Positions 28,505 to 37,238 are shown, counted from the first letter of the stretch. The stretch: DNA of 64,000 bases from Pseudonocardia asaccharolytica DSM 44247 = NBRC 16224 (GCF_000423625.1 NZ_AUII01000003.1:62001-126000); one strand, 5' to 3'. The notes: a model not told the origin generated them from the sequence alone. Made by a program: numbers and translations.

Positions 28505-29272
28505 ATGACCCCAGACGGTGACTATCCGCGCCCCGAGGAGAAGCTGCGAGGGCCCGTTGTCCTGCGCCGGGAGCATCGCATCGAGCCGACCACCACCGAC
28601 CAGCGGCTGCTCGACTCGCGCGGCCCCTCGGACTGGGTGCACACCGACCCCTGGCGGGTGCTGCGCATCCAGGCCGAGTTCGTCGAGGGCTTCGGTGCGC
28701 TCGCCGAGCTGCCGCGTGCCGTCACCGTGTTCGGTTCGGCCCGCACCCCGCGCGAGCACGCCGAGTACGCCCAGGGGCGGGCACTGGGCGCCGCGCTGGC
28801 CGAGGCCGGCTTCGCAGTGATCACCGGCGGTGGACCGGGGACGATGGAGGCCGCCAACCGCGGCTGTTCCGAGGCCGGCGGGCTGAGCGTGGGGCTCGGC
28901 ATCGAGCTGCCGTTCGAGCAGGGCCTCAACGACTGGGTCGACGTCGGGATCAACTTCCGGTACTTCTTCGCCCGCAAGACGATGTTCGTGAAGTACTCCC
29001 AGGCGTTCGTCTGCCTTCCCGGCGGGTTCGGCACTCTCGACGAGCTGTTCGAGGCGCTCACCCTGGTGCAGACGAAGAAGGTCACCAAGTTCCCGGTGGT
29101 GCTGCTCGGCAGCGAGTACTGGGGTGGGCTCTACGACTGGGTCGTCCGCACCGTCGCCGCGAGCGGCAAGATCGACGAGAAGGACCTCGGGCTGATCCAC
29201 CTCACCGATGAGATCGACGACGCAGTGAAGGTGGTGCACGAGGCCTACCGGGCGTGGGAGGAGACGCACTGA
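28505..29272 (+). CDS. LOG-family (TIGR00730) Rossmann-fold protein, long form
   Basis: 255 residues. The family motif is in GGGPGTMEAANRG and LPGGFGTLDELFE, where the PGGxGTxxE loop binds nucleotide phosphate. LOG proteins release cytokinin bases from riboside monophosphates; in M. tuberculosis the relative Rv1205 does this. The N-terminal 70 residues before the Rossmann core are extra compared with the short form next door. Its stop overlaps the start of the second LOG gene by one base. Confidence 0.9.
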   Translation: MTPDGDYPRPEEKLRGPVVLRREHRIEPTTTDQRLLDSRGPSDWVHTDPWRVLRIQAEFVEGFGALAELPRAVTVFGSARTPREHAEYAQGRALGAALAEAGFAVITGGGPGTMEAANRGCSEAGGLSVGLGIELPFEQGLNDWVDVGINFRYFFARKTMFVKYSQAFVCLPGGFGTLDELFEALTLVQTKKVTKFPVVLLGSEYWGGLYDWVVRTVAASGKIDEKDLGLIHLTDEIDDAVKVVHEAYRAWEETH

Positions 29273-29838
29273 TGCGCTACACGGTCTGCGTCTACTGCGC
29301 CTCGTCGGACGCGGTGCCCGCCCGTTACCTGGATCTGGCCACCGCGGTCGGTTCCGGCATCGCCGCGCGAGGCTGGAACCTGGTCTCCGGTGGTGGCCGG
29401 GTCTCGATGATGGGCGCGGTCGCCACGGCGGCGCGGGCCTGCGGTGCCCGGACCATCGGAGTGATCCCCCGCTCGCTGGTCGACCTGGAGGTGGCCGACG
29501 TCTTCGCCGACGAGCTGCTGGTCACCGACACGATGCGGGAGCGCAAGGCGGTCATGGAGGCCCATACCGACGCCTTTCTCGCGCTGCCCGGTGGCATCGG
29601 CACCTGCGAGGAGCTCTTCGAGGTCTGGACGGCAGGAACGCTGGGCATGCACGCGAAGCCGGTGGTGCTGCTCGACCCCGACGGACACTGGGCCGGGCTG
29701 CTGGCCTGGCTGCGCGAGCTCGTCGAGCGCGGCTTCGCGAGCCCGCAGGCGCTGGCCCGGCTCATCGTCGCCACGGATGTGACGGTGGCGCTGGACGCCT
29801 GTGCGCCGGCCGACGACATGCCAGCATCGGTGTCATGA
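29272..29838 (+). CDS. LOG-family cytokinin riboside 5'-monophosphate phosphoribohydrolase, short form
   Basis: 188 residues, the canonical LOG length. Begins VCVYCASSDAV, then SGGGRVSMMGAVA, catalytic Arg/Glu in DTMRERKAVM, and LPGGIGTCEELFE. Start ATG 29272 follows GGGAGGAG by eight bases and overlaps the previous stop (TGATG). Two adjacent LOG paralogues of different length probably divide substrates or act together; that is inference. The transposon-like element begins immediately after its stop. Confidence 0.92.
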   Translation: MRYTVCVYCASSDAVPARYLDLATAVGSGIAARGWNLVSGGGRVSMMGAVATAARACGARTIGVIPRSLVDLEVADVFADELLVTDTMRERKAVMEAHTDAFLALPGGIGTCEELFEVWTAGTLGMHAKPVVLLDPDGHWAGLLAWLRELVERGFASPQALARLIVATDVTVALDACAPADDMPASVS

Positions 29839-29928
29839 CCAGGGTTCGTAGCGCGCAAGCCCCGTCCGTCAGGGCGGGGACAGCGGATCAACCACTGCGT
29901 GACAGAACCGCATGCTATTCTGTCAACC

Positions 29929-31071
29929 ATGGGCGAGCGGGTGGCCAAGCGGGCGTACCGCTACCGCTTCTACCCGACTCCCGCCCAGGCCGGGCAGCTC
30001 GCTCGGACGTTCGGCTGCGTCCGGTACGTGCACAACCGGGCGCTGGCCGAGCGGTCCCGGGCCTGGACACAGGAACAGCGGCGGGTCACCCACGCCGAAA
30101 CCGACAAGATGCTCACCGCCTGGAAGCAGGACCCCGACACCGCATGGCTGGCCGAACCGTCGAAAGGCCCGCTGCAGGCGACGCTGCGGCACCTGCAGAC
30201 CGCGTTCGTGAACTTCTGGGCCAAGCGCGCCGGGTACCCGACGTTCAAGCGCAAGGGCAAGACCACCGACTCGGCCACCTACTTCCGGGGCTGCTTCACC
30301 TACCGGGATGGGCAGATCACCCTGGCCAAGCAGGCCGAGCCGCTGCGGATCGTGTGGTCCCGACCGCTGCCCGAGGGTGCGGTGCCCTCGCAGGTCACGG
30401 TGAGCCGGAACGCGCGCGGCCAGTACCACCTCTCGATCCTGGTCGAGACCCCCGTGGCGGAGCTGCCGAAGACCGACTCGGCGGTGGGGATCGATGCGGG
30501 CATCACCTCCCTGGTCACGCTGTCCACGGGCGAGAAGGTCGCCAACCCCCGCCACGAACGACGCGACCGGGAACGCCTGGCGCGGGCGCAGAAGGCGCTC
30601 AGCCGCAAGCAGAACGGATCGGCGAACCGGGCCAAGGCCCGCGCCCGGGTGGCCAAGGTGCACGGGCGCATCCGCGATCGGCGCCGGGACCTGCTGCACA
30701 AGCTGTCCACGAGGATCCTCCGCGAGAACCAAACGGTGGTCCTCGAGGACCTGGCGGTGCGCACCCTGGTGCGCAACCACTCCCAGGCCCGCGCGATCTC
30801 CGACGCGAGCTGGTCGGAGTTGCGCCGCCAGTTGGAGTACAAGGCCGCCTGGTACGGCCGTCAGGTGATCGCGATCGACCGGTTCTACCCGTCGAGCAAG
30901 ACCTGCTCGGCGTGCGGCGCGATCGTCGAATCACTGCCGCTGGACGTGCGGGAGTGGACGTGCCGGTGCGGCACGCGTCACGACCGCGACGTCAATGCGG
31001 CCAGGAACGTTCTCGCCGCCGGGCTGGCGGTCGGTGCGTGTGGAGATGGTGTGAGACCGCCCCGCGCGTAG
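29929..31071 (+). CDS. tnpB: TnpB, RNA-guided endonuclease of IS200/IS605 elements
   Basis: 380 residues with a complete active site: D189 in VGIDAG, E273 in VVLEDLAV, D354 in HDRDVNAARN, and zinc-finger cysteines CSACG ... CRCG. The N-terminal helix-turn-helix region (AYRYRFYPTPAQAGQLARTF) is typical. TnpB uses an RNA from the element's right end to cut matching DNA next to a TAM, which helps the element persist. ATG 29929 is preferred; an in-frame GTG at 29899 would add ten residues. Confidence 0.95.
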   Translation: MGERVAKRAYRYRFYPTPAQAGQLARTFGCVRYVHNRALAERSRAWTQEQRRVTHAETDKMLTAWKQDPDTAWLAEPSKGPLQATLRHLQTAFVNFWAKRAGYPTFKRKGKTTDSATYFRGCFTYRDGQITLAKQAEPLRIVWSRPLPEGAVPSQVTVSRNARGQYHLSILVETPVAELPKTDSAVGIDAGITSLVTLSTGEKVANPRHERRDRERLARAQKALSRKQNGSANRAKARARVAKVHGRIRDRRRDLLHKLSTRILRENQTVVLEDLAVRTLVRNHSQARAISDASWSELRRQLEYKAAWYGRQVIAIDRFYPSSKTCSACGAIVESLPLDVREWTCRCGTRHDRDVNAARNVLAAGLAVGACGDGVRPPRA

Positions 31072-31156
31072 CGCGGGGAGGCGACCGTCGATGAAGCACG
31101 AAGACCCGGCCGCGAGGTCGGGAATCCCCGCCGTTCACGGCGGGGAGGAGGTCAAG
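31040..31156 (+). ncRNA. Putative omega-RNA scaffold of the intact TnpB element
   Basis: The region overlaps the tnpB end. It shows the block TGTGGAG ... GAGACC shared with the first unit, a hairpin CCCCGCGC-GTA-GCGCGGGG (31060-31078) that contains the tnpB stop, and the terminal hairpin at 31126-31145. The guide would begin at about 31157, inside folP2. Confidence 0.5.
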
Positions 31157-32038
31157 ATTGGTGCCCTCGCCCCGGGGCTGCGGTTCGGCACCCGGGTCCC
31201 TGCCGCCGGCCGCGCGCTGGTGATGGCGATCATCAATCGCACCCCGGACTCGTTCTACGACCGCGGTGCCACGTTCACCGACCATGCGGCGATGGCGGCG
31301 GTGGACCGCGCGATCGCCGAGGGCGCCGATGTCATCGACATCGGCGGGGTCAAGGCGGGCCCGGGCCCTGAGGTCGACCCCGCGGAGGAGATCCGCCGGG
31401 TGGTGCCGTTCGTGGCCGCCGTCCGCGACCGCTACCCGGACATCGTGATCAGCGTCGACACCTGGCGGGGCGAGGTCGGCAGGCTCGTCGTCGCCGAGGG
31501 CGCCGACCTGCTCAACGACACCTGGGCCGGAGCCGATCCGACGCTCGGCGAGGTCGCCGCCGAGACCGGTGCCGGCATCGTCTGCTCGCACACCGGAGGC
31601 ACCACCCCGCGCCGCCGCCCGCACCGGGTGCGGTACCCCGACATCGTCGCCGACGTGATCGACGAGCTGACCGGGCAGGCCGAGAAGCTGGTCGCGCTCG
31701 GCGTGCCACGGTCCGGAATCCTCATCGACCCCACGCACGACTTCGGCAAGAACACCTGGCACGGACTGGCCCTGCTCCGCCGGGTCGACGAGCTGGTCGC
31801 GACCGGATGGCCGGTGCTCATGGCGTTGTCGAACAAGGACTTCGTGGGGGAGACCCTCGGTGTCACGGAGGTGACCGAGCGGCTGGAGGGCACCCTCGCG
31901 GCGACGGCGCTGGCCGCGGCGGCCGGGGCCAGGGCATTCCGGGTGCACGAGGTGGCCGCAACCCGCCGCACCGTCGACATGGTCGCCTCGATCGTGGGTA
32001 CCCGACCGCCTGCGCGCACGGTGCGCGCGCTGGCCTGA
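31091..32038 (+). CDS. folP2: FolP2-type dihydropteroate synthase homologue with a transposon-derived N-terminus
   Basis: The core from about residue 23 is a DHPS TIM barrel: VMAIINRTPDSFYDRGATF, DIGGVKAGPGPEVDP, ISVDTWRGEV, LNDTWAG and IDPTHDFGKN. FolP joins pterin pyrophosphate and pABA, but the mycobacterial FolP2 of the same gene context is reported to lack that activity, so function is uncertain. Native start and ribosome binding site are replaced by the TnpB element. The ATG at 31091 lies nine bases after GGGGAGG, both inside the element, and yields MKHEDPAARSGIPAVHGGEEVK before the native sequence. gpgS follows after nine bases. Confidence 0.9.
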   Translation: MKHEDPAARSGIPAVHGGEEVKIGALAPGLRFGTRVPAAGRALVMAIINRTPDSFYDRGATFTDHAAMAAVDRAIAEGADVIDIGGVKAGPGPEVDPAEEIRRVVPFVAAVRDRYPDIVISVDTWRGEVGRLVVAEGADLLNDTWAGADPTLGEVAAETGAGIVCSHTGGTTPRRRPHRVRYPDIVADVIDELTGQAEKLVALGVPRSGILIDPTHDFGKNTWHGLALLRRVDELVATGWPVLMALSNKDFVGETLGVTEVTERLEGTLAATALAAAAGARAFRVHEVAATRRTVDMVASIVGTRPPARTVRALA

Positions 32039-32047
32039 GGAGCACCC

Positions 32048-33004
32048 GTGGACTCGAGCACCGAGCAGTGGTTCCAGCGCCGGACCTGGCAGGCGCCCGG
32101 CTGGACCGTCGACGAGCTGGTCGCGGCCAAGCGGGGCAGACGGGTGTCGGTCGTGCTGCCCGCGCTGAACGAGCAGGAGACGGTCGGCGCGGTCGTGGCC
32201 GCGATCGTTCCGCTCACCCGGGGACCGGACCCGCTGGTCGACGAGCTGGTCGTCGTCGACTCCGGGTCGAGCGACGGCACCGTCGAGCGGGCCGCCGCGG
32301 CCGGCGCGCGGGTGGTGCACCGCGAGGACGTGCTGCCCGATCTGGAGCCGGTGCCGGGCAAGGGCGAGGTGCTGTGGCGTTCGCTGGCGGCCACCGACGG
32401 CGACCTGGTGGTGTACCTCGACTCCGATCTCGTCGACTTCGACGCGGGCTTCGTCCCGGCGCTGCTGGGTCCGCTGCTCACCGTGCCGGACGTGGCCATG
32501 GTCAAGGGGTTCTACCGGCGCCCGCTGCGGCTGGAGACCGTGGAGAACGACACCGGTGGCGGCCGGGTCACGGAACTGCTGGCCAGGCCCCTGCTGGCGG
32601 CGCTGCGCCCGCAGCTTTCCGCGGTGGTGCAGCCGCTGGGTGGGGAGTATGCGGCGACCCGGGAGCTGCTGGAGTCAGTGCCGTTCGCGGCGGGCTACGG
32701 GGTGGAGATCGGGCTGCTCATCGACGCGCTCGACCGGCTGGGCCTCGACGGTCTCGCCCAGGTCAACCTGGGGGTCCGCAAGCACCGCAACCGGTCGTTG
32801 CTCCAGCTCGGGGTGATGGCCCGGCAGATCCTGGCCGCGGTGCTGCGCCGCTGCGGGGTGCCCGACTGCGGCGACGCTCTCACCCAGTTCCTCCAGCTCG
32901 ACGGGGAGTGGCTGCCTTCGCTGCGGCGCGTCGAGGTGCTGGAGCGTCCGCCGATGCGAGAGGTGGCGAGCCGGGTGGTCGCGCCGGCTTCGCCCCCGTG
33001 GTGA
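32048..33004 (+). CDS. gpgS: Glucosyl-3-phosphoglycerate synthase GpgS
   Basis: 318 residues of the GT81 family. Nucleotide-sugar residues are in VVLPALNEQETVGAV, the metal-binding DSD in YLDSDLVDF, and the acceptor loop in MVKGFYRRPL. It makes glucosyl-3-phosphoglycerate, the first step to methylglucose lipopolysaccharides. The next gene encodes a DivIVA-domain protein and glgA/glgC are close, matching the mycobacterial polymethylated polysaccharide neighbourhood. GTG 32048 has GAGGAG just upstream. Confidence 0.94.
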   Translation: MDSSTEQWFQRRTWQAPGWTVDELVAAKRGRRVSVVLPALNEQETVGAVVAAIVPLTRGPDPLVDELVVVDSGSSDGTVERAAAAGARVVHREDVLPDLEPVPGKGEVLWRSLAATDGDLVVYLDSDLVDFDAGFVPALLGPLLTVPDVAMVKGFYRRPLRLETVENDTGGGRVTELLARPLLAALRPQLSAVVQPLGGEYAATRELLESVPFAAGYGVEIGLLIDALDRLGLDGLAQVNLGVRKHRNRSLLQLGVMARQILAAVLRRCGVPDCGDALTQFLQLDGEWLPSLRRVEVLERPPMREVASRVVAPASPPW

Positions 33005-33014
33005 GATTCGGTTC

Positions 33015-33365
33015 ATGGGGACCGCGCTGATCTACCTGCTGGTCGTGCTGGTGGTCGCGGCCGTGGTCTTCGGGCTGACCGCAGCGGTTTTCGGCCGCGG
33101 GGAGGAGCTTGCCCCGCTCGCCCCCGGGGCGACGCCCACCCGGTTGCCCATCGGCAAGATCAGCGGCCATGACGTCCGTGAGCTGCAGTTCCAGCAGGCC
33201 GTTCGCGGCTACCGGATGGCGGAGGTGGACTGGGTGCTCGACCGTCTTGCCGAGGAGCTCGACCGGGCGAGCGCCGAACGCGACGAGCTGCGCACCCAGG
33301 TCGCGCGGCTGGAGGCGGACCACGCCGCCGCGGGCGGCGCGCATCGGGCCGAGGAGGGGCGGTAG
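33015..33365 (+). CDS. Membrane-anchored DivIVA-domain protein
   Basis: 116 residues: one N-terminal TM helix (IYLLVVLVVAAVVFGLTAAV), then a short DivIVA domain (ELQFQQAVRGYRMAEVDWVL) and a coiled coil rich in Glu/Arg to the end. The mycobacterial counterpart is Rv1209 in the same place. It may mark a membrane site or pole; its role is unknown. Confidence 0.85.
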   Translation: MGTALIYLLVVLVVAAVVFGLTAAVFGRGEELAPLAPGATPTRLPIGKISGHDVRELQFQQAVRGYRMAEVDWVLDRLAEELDRASAERDELRTQVARLEADHAAAGGAHRAEEGR

Positions 33366-33409
33366 CGCCATCGGCGGAGAGCGACACGGCGGATGCGGTG
33401 GGTAAATCC

Positions 33410-33430
33410 CCGGCGCGTTGATCGCGCCGG
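33410..33430. terminator. Hairpin after the DivIVA-domain gene
   Basis: CCGGCGCG-TTGAT-CGCGCCGG forms a perfect 8-bp stem with a 5-nt loop 44 bases after the stop. No T-tract follows, as is usual in actinobacteria. Confidence 0.5.
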
Positions 33431-33535
33431 TTGTACGCACCGCGGAGCGATGGGGGAGAATGGCACCGCATCCCCGCCGTGCGCGCTCCCCAGCGCACCG
33501 GCGCCCTGGACGAGAAGATACGGAGGGAGCACGAG

Positions 33536-33703
33536 ATGGCGGCGATGAAGCCCCGGACCGGCGACGGTCCCCTGGAAGTGACCAAGGAGGGTCGGGGCAT
33601 CGTGATGCGCGTCCCGCTCGAGGGCGGCGGCCGCCTCGTCGTGGAGATGACCCCGGAAGAGGCCAGCGATCTCGGCGACGCACTCAAAGCCGCAACGGGC
33701 TGA
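33536..33703 (+). CDS. DUF3117 family small protein
   Basis: 55 residues, almost invariant in actinobacteria: MAAMKPRTGDGPLEVTKEG, then RVPLEGGGRLVVEMTPEEA. GGAGGG lies nine bases before the ATG. Mycobacterial Rv1211 is the equivalent in the same position before glgA. The function is unknown; the strong conservation suggests a core role. Confidence 0.92.
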   Translation: MAAMKPRTGDGPLEVTKEGRGIVMRVPLEGGGRLVVEMTPEEASDLGDALKAATG

Positions 33704-33713
33704 CCGTTCATCC

Positions 33714-33748
33714 GATGGCCTGGTCGCCGAGCGGGCGACCAGGCCATC
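33714..33748. terminator. Strong bidirectional terminator hairpin
   Basis: A perfect 15-bp stem (GATGGCCTGGTCGCC and its complement) with loop GAGCG lies between the convergent DUF3117 and zinc-ribbon genes, 10 bases after the first stop. It can serve both strands. Confidence 0.75.
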
Positions 33749-33769
33749 GGCGTCCGTGCTGATCGACGG

Positions 33770-33979
33770 TCAGGCCGACAGCCCCGCCGCACGGGATCGT
33801 GTACGAGCCGGGAGCACGTCCCGCGGCGGTCGGCCCGGCGTGACCAGCTCGACCGTCACCTCGCCGCAGACGCAGCGCCGGTAGCGCACCCACCCCTCGG
33901 ACGTGTGGTGCGTCGAGAGCACGTGGGTCTCCTCGCTGGGCAAGCCGCACTGCGCGCAGTGCCTGTCCCGCAACGTCAC
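33770..33979 (-). CDS. Small zinc-ribbon protein of unknown function
   Basis: 69 residues with CAQCG near the N-terminus and CVCG about 22 residues later, a likely zinc ribbon. The C-terminal 25 residues are basic. It is divergent from the CGNR zinc-finger gene, sharing a 67-bp AT-richer gap. The partner and function are unknown. Confidence 0.65.
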   Translation of the reverse strand: MTLRDRHCAQCGLPSEETHVLSTHHTSEGWVRYRRCVCGEVTVELVTPGRPPRDVLPARTRSRAAGLSA

Positions 33980-34046
33980 GGCGTCCTCCGGTAATGTGTG
34001 TTGTCCTTTAGGCTCTTACATTCAGGCTAGCAGGTGAAATAGGCCA

Positions 34047-34655
34047 ATGGACTTCATCGGTTACAGAAGTGATGCACTCGGCGCCGCTGTGGCGCTGGTG
34101 AATGCGATGGCGGGCAGGCCGGTCGGCCCCGCGGAGCCGCAGCCCGGGCTGCGTGATGTGCTCGTCGAACACGGCTATCTGGCCGGACGCGCCCCCGCCT
34201 CGGTCGAGCCCGCGTTGCGGAGATGGGCGCTGCGGCTGCGCACCGTGTTCGAGGCCGTGGACCTCGACGCCGCCGCGGCCGCCGTCAACGCGCTGCTCGC
34301 CGACGTCGTGATCGGGCCGCATCTGTCCGGACACGACGGGCAGCGCTGGCATCTGCACTACACCCCGCCGGAGGCCTCGCTCGTCGACCGAGTCCGCTCC
34401 ACCACAGCGTTCGCGCTCGCGATGCTCGTCTCGGAGTACGGGACGGACCGGCACGGCGTGTGCGCGGCCGAGGGATGCAGCCGGGTCTACGCCGACACCT
34501 CGCGCAACGCCGCCCGCCGTTACTGCTCACCGGCCTGCGCCAACCGGTCCGCCGTCGCGGCTCACCGGGCCCGCGCGCGGATGCGCGGGACGACCGGGAC
34601 GACTGGACGACTCAGCCCCGGACCCGCGGCTGACGGGGATCAGAGCGACCGGTAG
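34047..34655 (+). CDS. CGNR zinc-finger (ABATE-like) regulator
   Basis: 202 residues. The C-terminal motif GVCAAEGCSRVYADTSRN followed by RRYCSPACANRSAVAAHRAR is the CGNR zinc finger, probably DNA binding. The N-terminal 120 residues form the stress-sensing ABATE domain (LVNAMAGRPVGP). Such proteins are common putative transcription factors in actinobacteria; targets are unknown. The last 16 bases overlap glgA on the opposite strand. Confidence 0.85.
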   Translation: MDFIGYRSDALGAAVALVNAMAGRPVGPAEPQPGLRDVLVEHGYLAGRAPASVEPALRRWALRLRTVFEAVDLDAAAAAVNALLADVVIGPHLSGHDGQRWHLHYTPPEASLVDRVRSTTAFALAMLVSEYGTDRHGVCAAEGCSRVYADTSRNAARRYCSPACANRSAVAAHRARARMRGTTGTTGRLSPGPAADGDQSDR

Positions 34656-35830
34656 ATCTCCACCGTCCGTCGCGCGGCCTGCGTCCAGGAGAACGCGCTT
34701 TGGGCGCGCGCCCGGCCCGCCGCACCCATCGCCGCCGCCCGTGCCGGATCGCGCAGCAGCGCGTTCACCGCGCCGGCGAGCCCGGCGTGGAACTCCTCGA
34801 CGGTGTGCTCGTCGAAGTGCACGAGCGTCCCGGTCTCCCCGTCGGCGACGACTTCGGGGATCCCACCGACGTCGGAGGCGACCACAGCGGTGCCGCACGC
34901 CATCGCCTCGAGGTTGACGATGCCCAGCGGCTCGTAGACCGACGGGCAGACGAACACGGTGGCGGCCGAGAGCAGTTCGCGGATCTCCGCGGTCTCCAGC
35001 GTGCGGCGCATCCAGACCACCCCCGGCCGCGCCGCCGACAGCTCGGCGACGGCCTTCTCGGTCTCCTCCGCGATGTCCGGGGTGTCCGGCGCGCCCGCGC
35101 ACAACACGATCTGAGCGTCGCGGTCGATCGCGTGCGCCGCCTCGATCAGGTGTCCGAGACCCTTCTGGCGGGTGATCCGCCCGAGGAACACGACCATTGG
35201 CCGGTCCGGGTCGACGCCGGCGGCGGCCACGGCGGCCCGGCCCGGAACCGGGCGGTAGCGGTCGGTGTCGATGCCGTTGTGCACGACGTGCACCCGGGCC
35301 GGGTCGAGCGCCGGGTAGCAGTCGAGGACGTCGGCCCGCATGCCCTCGCTCACCGCGATCACCGCGTCGGCGTGTTCGTAGGCGGTCCGCTCGGCCCACG
35401 AGGACAGCCGGTACCCGCCGCCGAGCTGTTCGGCCTTCCACGGCCGCCGCGGCTCGAGCGAATGGGCGGTGATCACGTGCGGGACGTCGTGCAGCACCTT
35501 GGCCAGATGCCCGGCCATGTTGGCGTACCAGGTATGTGAGTGGACCACGTCGACGGTGCTGCCGCCGCTGCCGTCCATCCCGTCGAGGGAGGCGACGATC
35601 GAGAGGTCCACCCCGAGGGTCTGCAGCGCGGGGTTGGCCTCGGCCAGCGAACCGGGCGGCCGGTGCGCACGGGTGCCCTCCTCACCGGCCCGCGGCTCGC
35701 CGAAACAGTGCACCTCGACCCGGATCTGTGAACCCAGCGCGCGCAGCGCCGGCACCAGGTGCTCGACGTGCACCCCGGCGCCGCCGTAGACCTCCGGTGG
35801 GTATTCGCGGGTGAGTAGGCCGATGCGCAC
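34640..35830 (-). CDS. glgA: GT4 glycosyltransferase GlgA/GlgM (glycogen or maltose-1-phosphate synthase)
   Basis: 396 residues of the short actinobacterial GlgA family. N-domain TREYPPEVYGGAGVHVEHL, then ITAHSLEPRRPW; C-domain FLGRITRQKGLGHLIEAA and SVYEPLGIVNLEAMACGTAV, the donor-binding E-x7-E. In mycobacteria the equivalent (Rv1212c, GlgM) makes maltose-1-phosphate from ADP-glucose and glucose-1-phosphate for alpha-glucan synthesis. It is divergent from glgC, which makes the ADP-glucose. GTG 35830 sits six bases after TAGCGT. Confidence 0.93.
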   Translation of the reverse strand: MRIGLLTREYPPEVYGGAGVHVEHLVPALRALGSQIRVEVHCFGEPRAGEEGTRAHRPPGSLAEANPALQTLGVDLSIVASLDGMDGSGGSTVDVVHSHTWYANMAGHLAKVLHDVPHVITAHSLEPRRPWKAEQLGGGYRLSSWAERTAYEHADAVIAVSEGMRADVLDCYPALDPARVHVVHNGIDTDRYRPVPGRAAVAAAGVDPDRPMVVFLGRITRQKGLGHLIEAAHAIDRDAQIVLCAGAPDTPDIAEETEKAVAELSAARPGVVWMRRTLETAEIRELLSAATVFVCPSVYEPLGIVNLEAMACGTAVVASDVGGIPEVVADGETGTLVHFDEHTVEEFHAGLAGAVNALLRDPARAAAMGAAGRARAQSAFSWTQAARRTVEIYRSL

Positions 35831-35836
35831 GCGCAG

Positions 35837-35842
35837 ACGCTA
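35837..35842 (-). promoter_or_regulatory. Probable -10 box TAGCGT for glgA
   Basis: On the minus strand TAGCGT ends six bases before the GTG at 35830, a leaderless layout. Confidence 0.5.
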
Positions 35843-35972
35843 TTCCTCCCGCGACTCCCCGCGCGACCTGGCTCTCCCGGTGTGGCCCAGATGCAGGCGG
35901 GAACACTAGGGTCGTGTCCGTGACCGCGCGAGGCCTGCTGGACCACCGGTCCGGGGGAGCGACGATGTTCGG

Positions 35973-37238
35973 ATGGCGCCGATGACCGCAGGCCGGGTCC
36001 TCTCGGCGCCGGGCAGACCGCAGGCGAGTGTGCTGGGCATCGTCCTGGCCGGCGGCGAGGGCAAGCGGTTGTGGCCGCTGACCGCCGACCGGGCCAAGCC
36101 CGCGGTCCCCTTCGGTGGTAATTACCGTCTCATCGACTTCGTGCTGTCGAACCTGGTCAACGGCGGGTTGCATCGGATCTGCGTGCTCACCCAGTACAAA
36201 TCGCACTCGCTGGACCGGCACATCTCCACGACGTGGCGGCTGTCCAGCGTGCTCGGGCAGTACATCACCACGGTGCCCGCCCAGCAGCGGCTCGGTCGCC
36301 GCTGGTACACCGGCAGCGCCGACGCGATCTTCCAGAGCCTCAACCTCGTCTACGACGAGCAGCCCGACTACATCGCGGTGTTCGGCGCCGACCACGTCTA
36401 CCGGATGGACCCGGCGCAGATGATCGCCCAGCACATCACGAGCGGGGCCGGGGTCACCGTCGCGGGCATCCGGGTGCCGCGGGTCGAGGCGAAGGCGTTC
36501 GGCTGCATCAACTCCGACGCCGACGGGCGCATCGTCGACTTCCTCGAGAAACCGTCCGACCCACCCGCGGTTCCCGACGACCCGGACGTGACGTTCGCCT
36601 CCATGGGCAACTACGTCTTCACCACCGAGGTGCTGCTCGACGGCCTGCGCGCCGACGCCGAGGACGGCGACTCCGACCACGATATGGGCGGCGACATCAT
36701 CCCGCGGCTGGTGCGGCAGGGCGAGGCCGCGGTCTACGACTTCGCCGACAACGTCGTCCCGGGAGCCACCGAACGCGACGCGGGCTACTGGCGCGACGTC
36801 GGAACCGTCGATGCCTACTACGACGCGCACACCGATCTCGTCTCGATCCACCCGATCTTCAACCTCTACAACGACCGCTGGCCCATCCGCACGTCGACGC
36901 CGCCGCTGCCGCCCGCGAAGTTCGTCGAGGGCGGTATCGCGCAGGACTCGATCGTCGGCGCGGGCACGATCATCTCCGGGGCGATCGTGCGCCGGTCGGT
37001 GATCGGTCCGAACGTCCGGATCGACGCCGGCGCCGAGGTGTCGGATTCGGTGGTCCTGCCCGGAACTCGGGTCGGCCACGGCGCCGTGGTACGGGGCGCG
37101 ATCCTGGACAAGAACGTGGTCGTCCCCCCGGGGGCGCTGGTGGGGGTCGACCTGGCGCTCGATCGCGCGCGCTACACGGTCAGCCCGGGCGGCATCGTGG
37201 TGCTGGGCAAGGGCGCGATTGCGCTGTCGCGCCCGTGA
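35973..37238 (+). CDS. glgC: Glucose-1-phosphate adenylyltransferase GlgC
   Basis: 421 residues. [20 protein letters not shown] is the nucleotidyltransferase signature; [27 protein letters not shown] and the C-terminal beta-helix ([20 protein letters not shown]) are all present. It makes ADP-glucose for glycogen. Two starts are possible, ATG 35973 and ATG 35982. The latter overlaps the stop of a six-codon leader frame (35965-35985) that follows GGGGGAG. The stop codon lies within a perfect 40-bp palindrome. Confidence 0.95.
   Translation: MAPMTAGRVLSAPGRPQASVLGIVLAGGEGKRLWPLTADRAKPAVPFGGNYRLIDFVLSNLVNGGLHRICVLTQYKSHSLDRHISTTWRLSSVLGQYITTVPAQQRLGRRWYTGSADAIFQSLNLVYDEQPDYIAVFGADHVYRMDPAQMIAQHITSGAGVTVAGIRVPRVEAKAFGCINSDADGRIVDFLEKPSDPPAVPDDPDVTFASMGNYVFTTEVLLDGLRADAEDGDSDHDMGGDIIPRLVRQGEAAVYDFADNVVPGATERDAGYWRDVGTVDAYYDAHTDLVSIHPIFNLYNDRWPIRTSTPPLPPAKFVEGGIAQDSIVGAGTIISGAIVRRSVIGPNVRIDAGAEVSDSVVLPGTRVGHGAVVRGAILDKNVVVPPGALVGVDLALDRARYTVSPGGIVVLGKGAIALSRP

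Larger units (their letters stand above)
29840..31156 (+). mobile_element. IS200/IS605-type element carrying tnpB only
   Basis: The left end begins close to the stop of the LOG gene and holds an imperfect hairpin CCCCGTCC-GTCA-GGGCGGGG (29860-29879). The right end has CCCCGCCG-TTCA-CGGCGGGG (31126-31145) and closes with AGGAGGTCAAG (31146-31156). No TnpA is encoded, so movement would need one in trans. Relative to mycobacterial order it occupies the place of fadD6, between the LOG gene and folP2. Confidence 0.75.

Noticed and set aside
31126-31145. Rho-independent terminator at the TnpB right end
   Set aside because: The hairpin is followed by AGGAGGTCAAG and the open folP2 frame; its covariation with the other unit fits an omega-RNA scaffold better.
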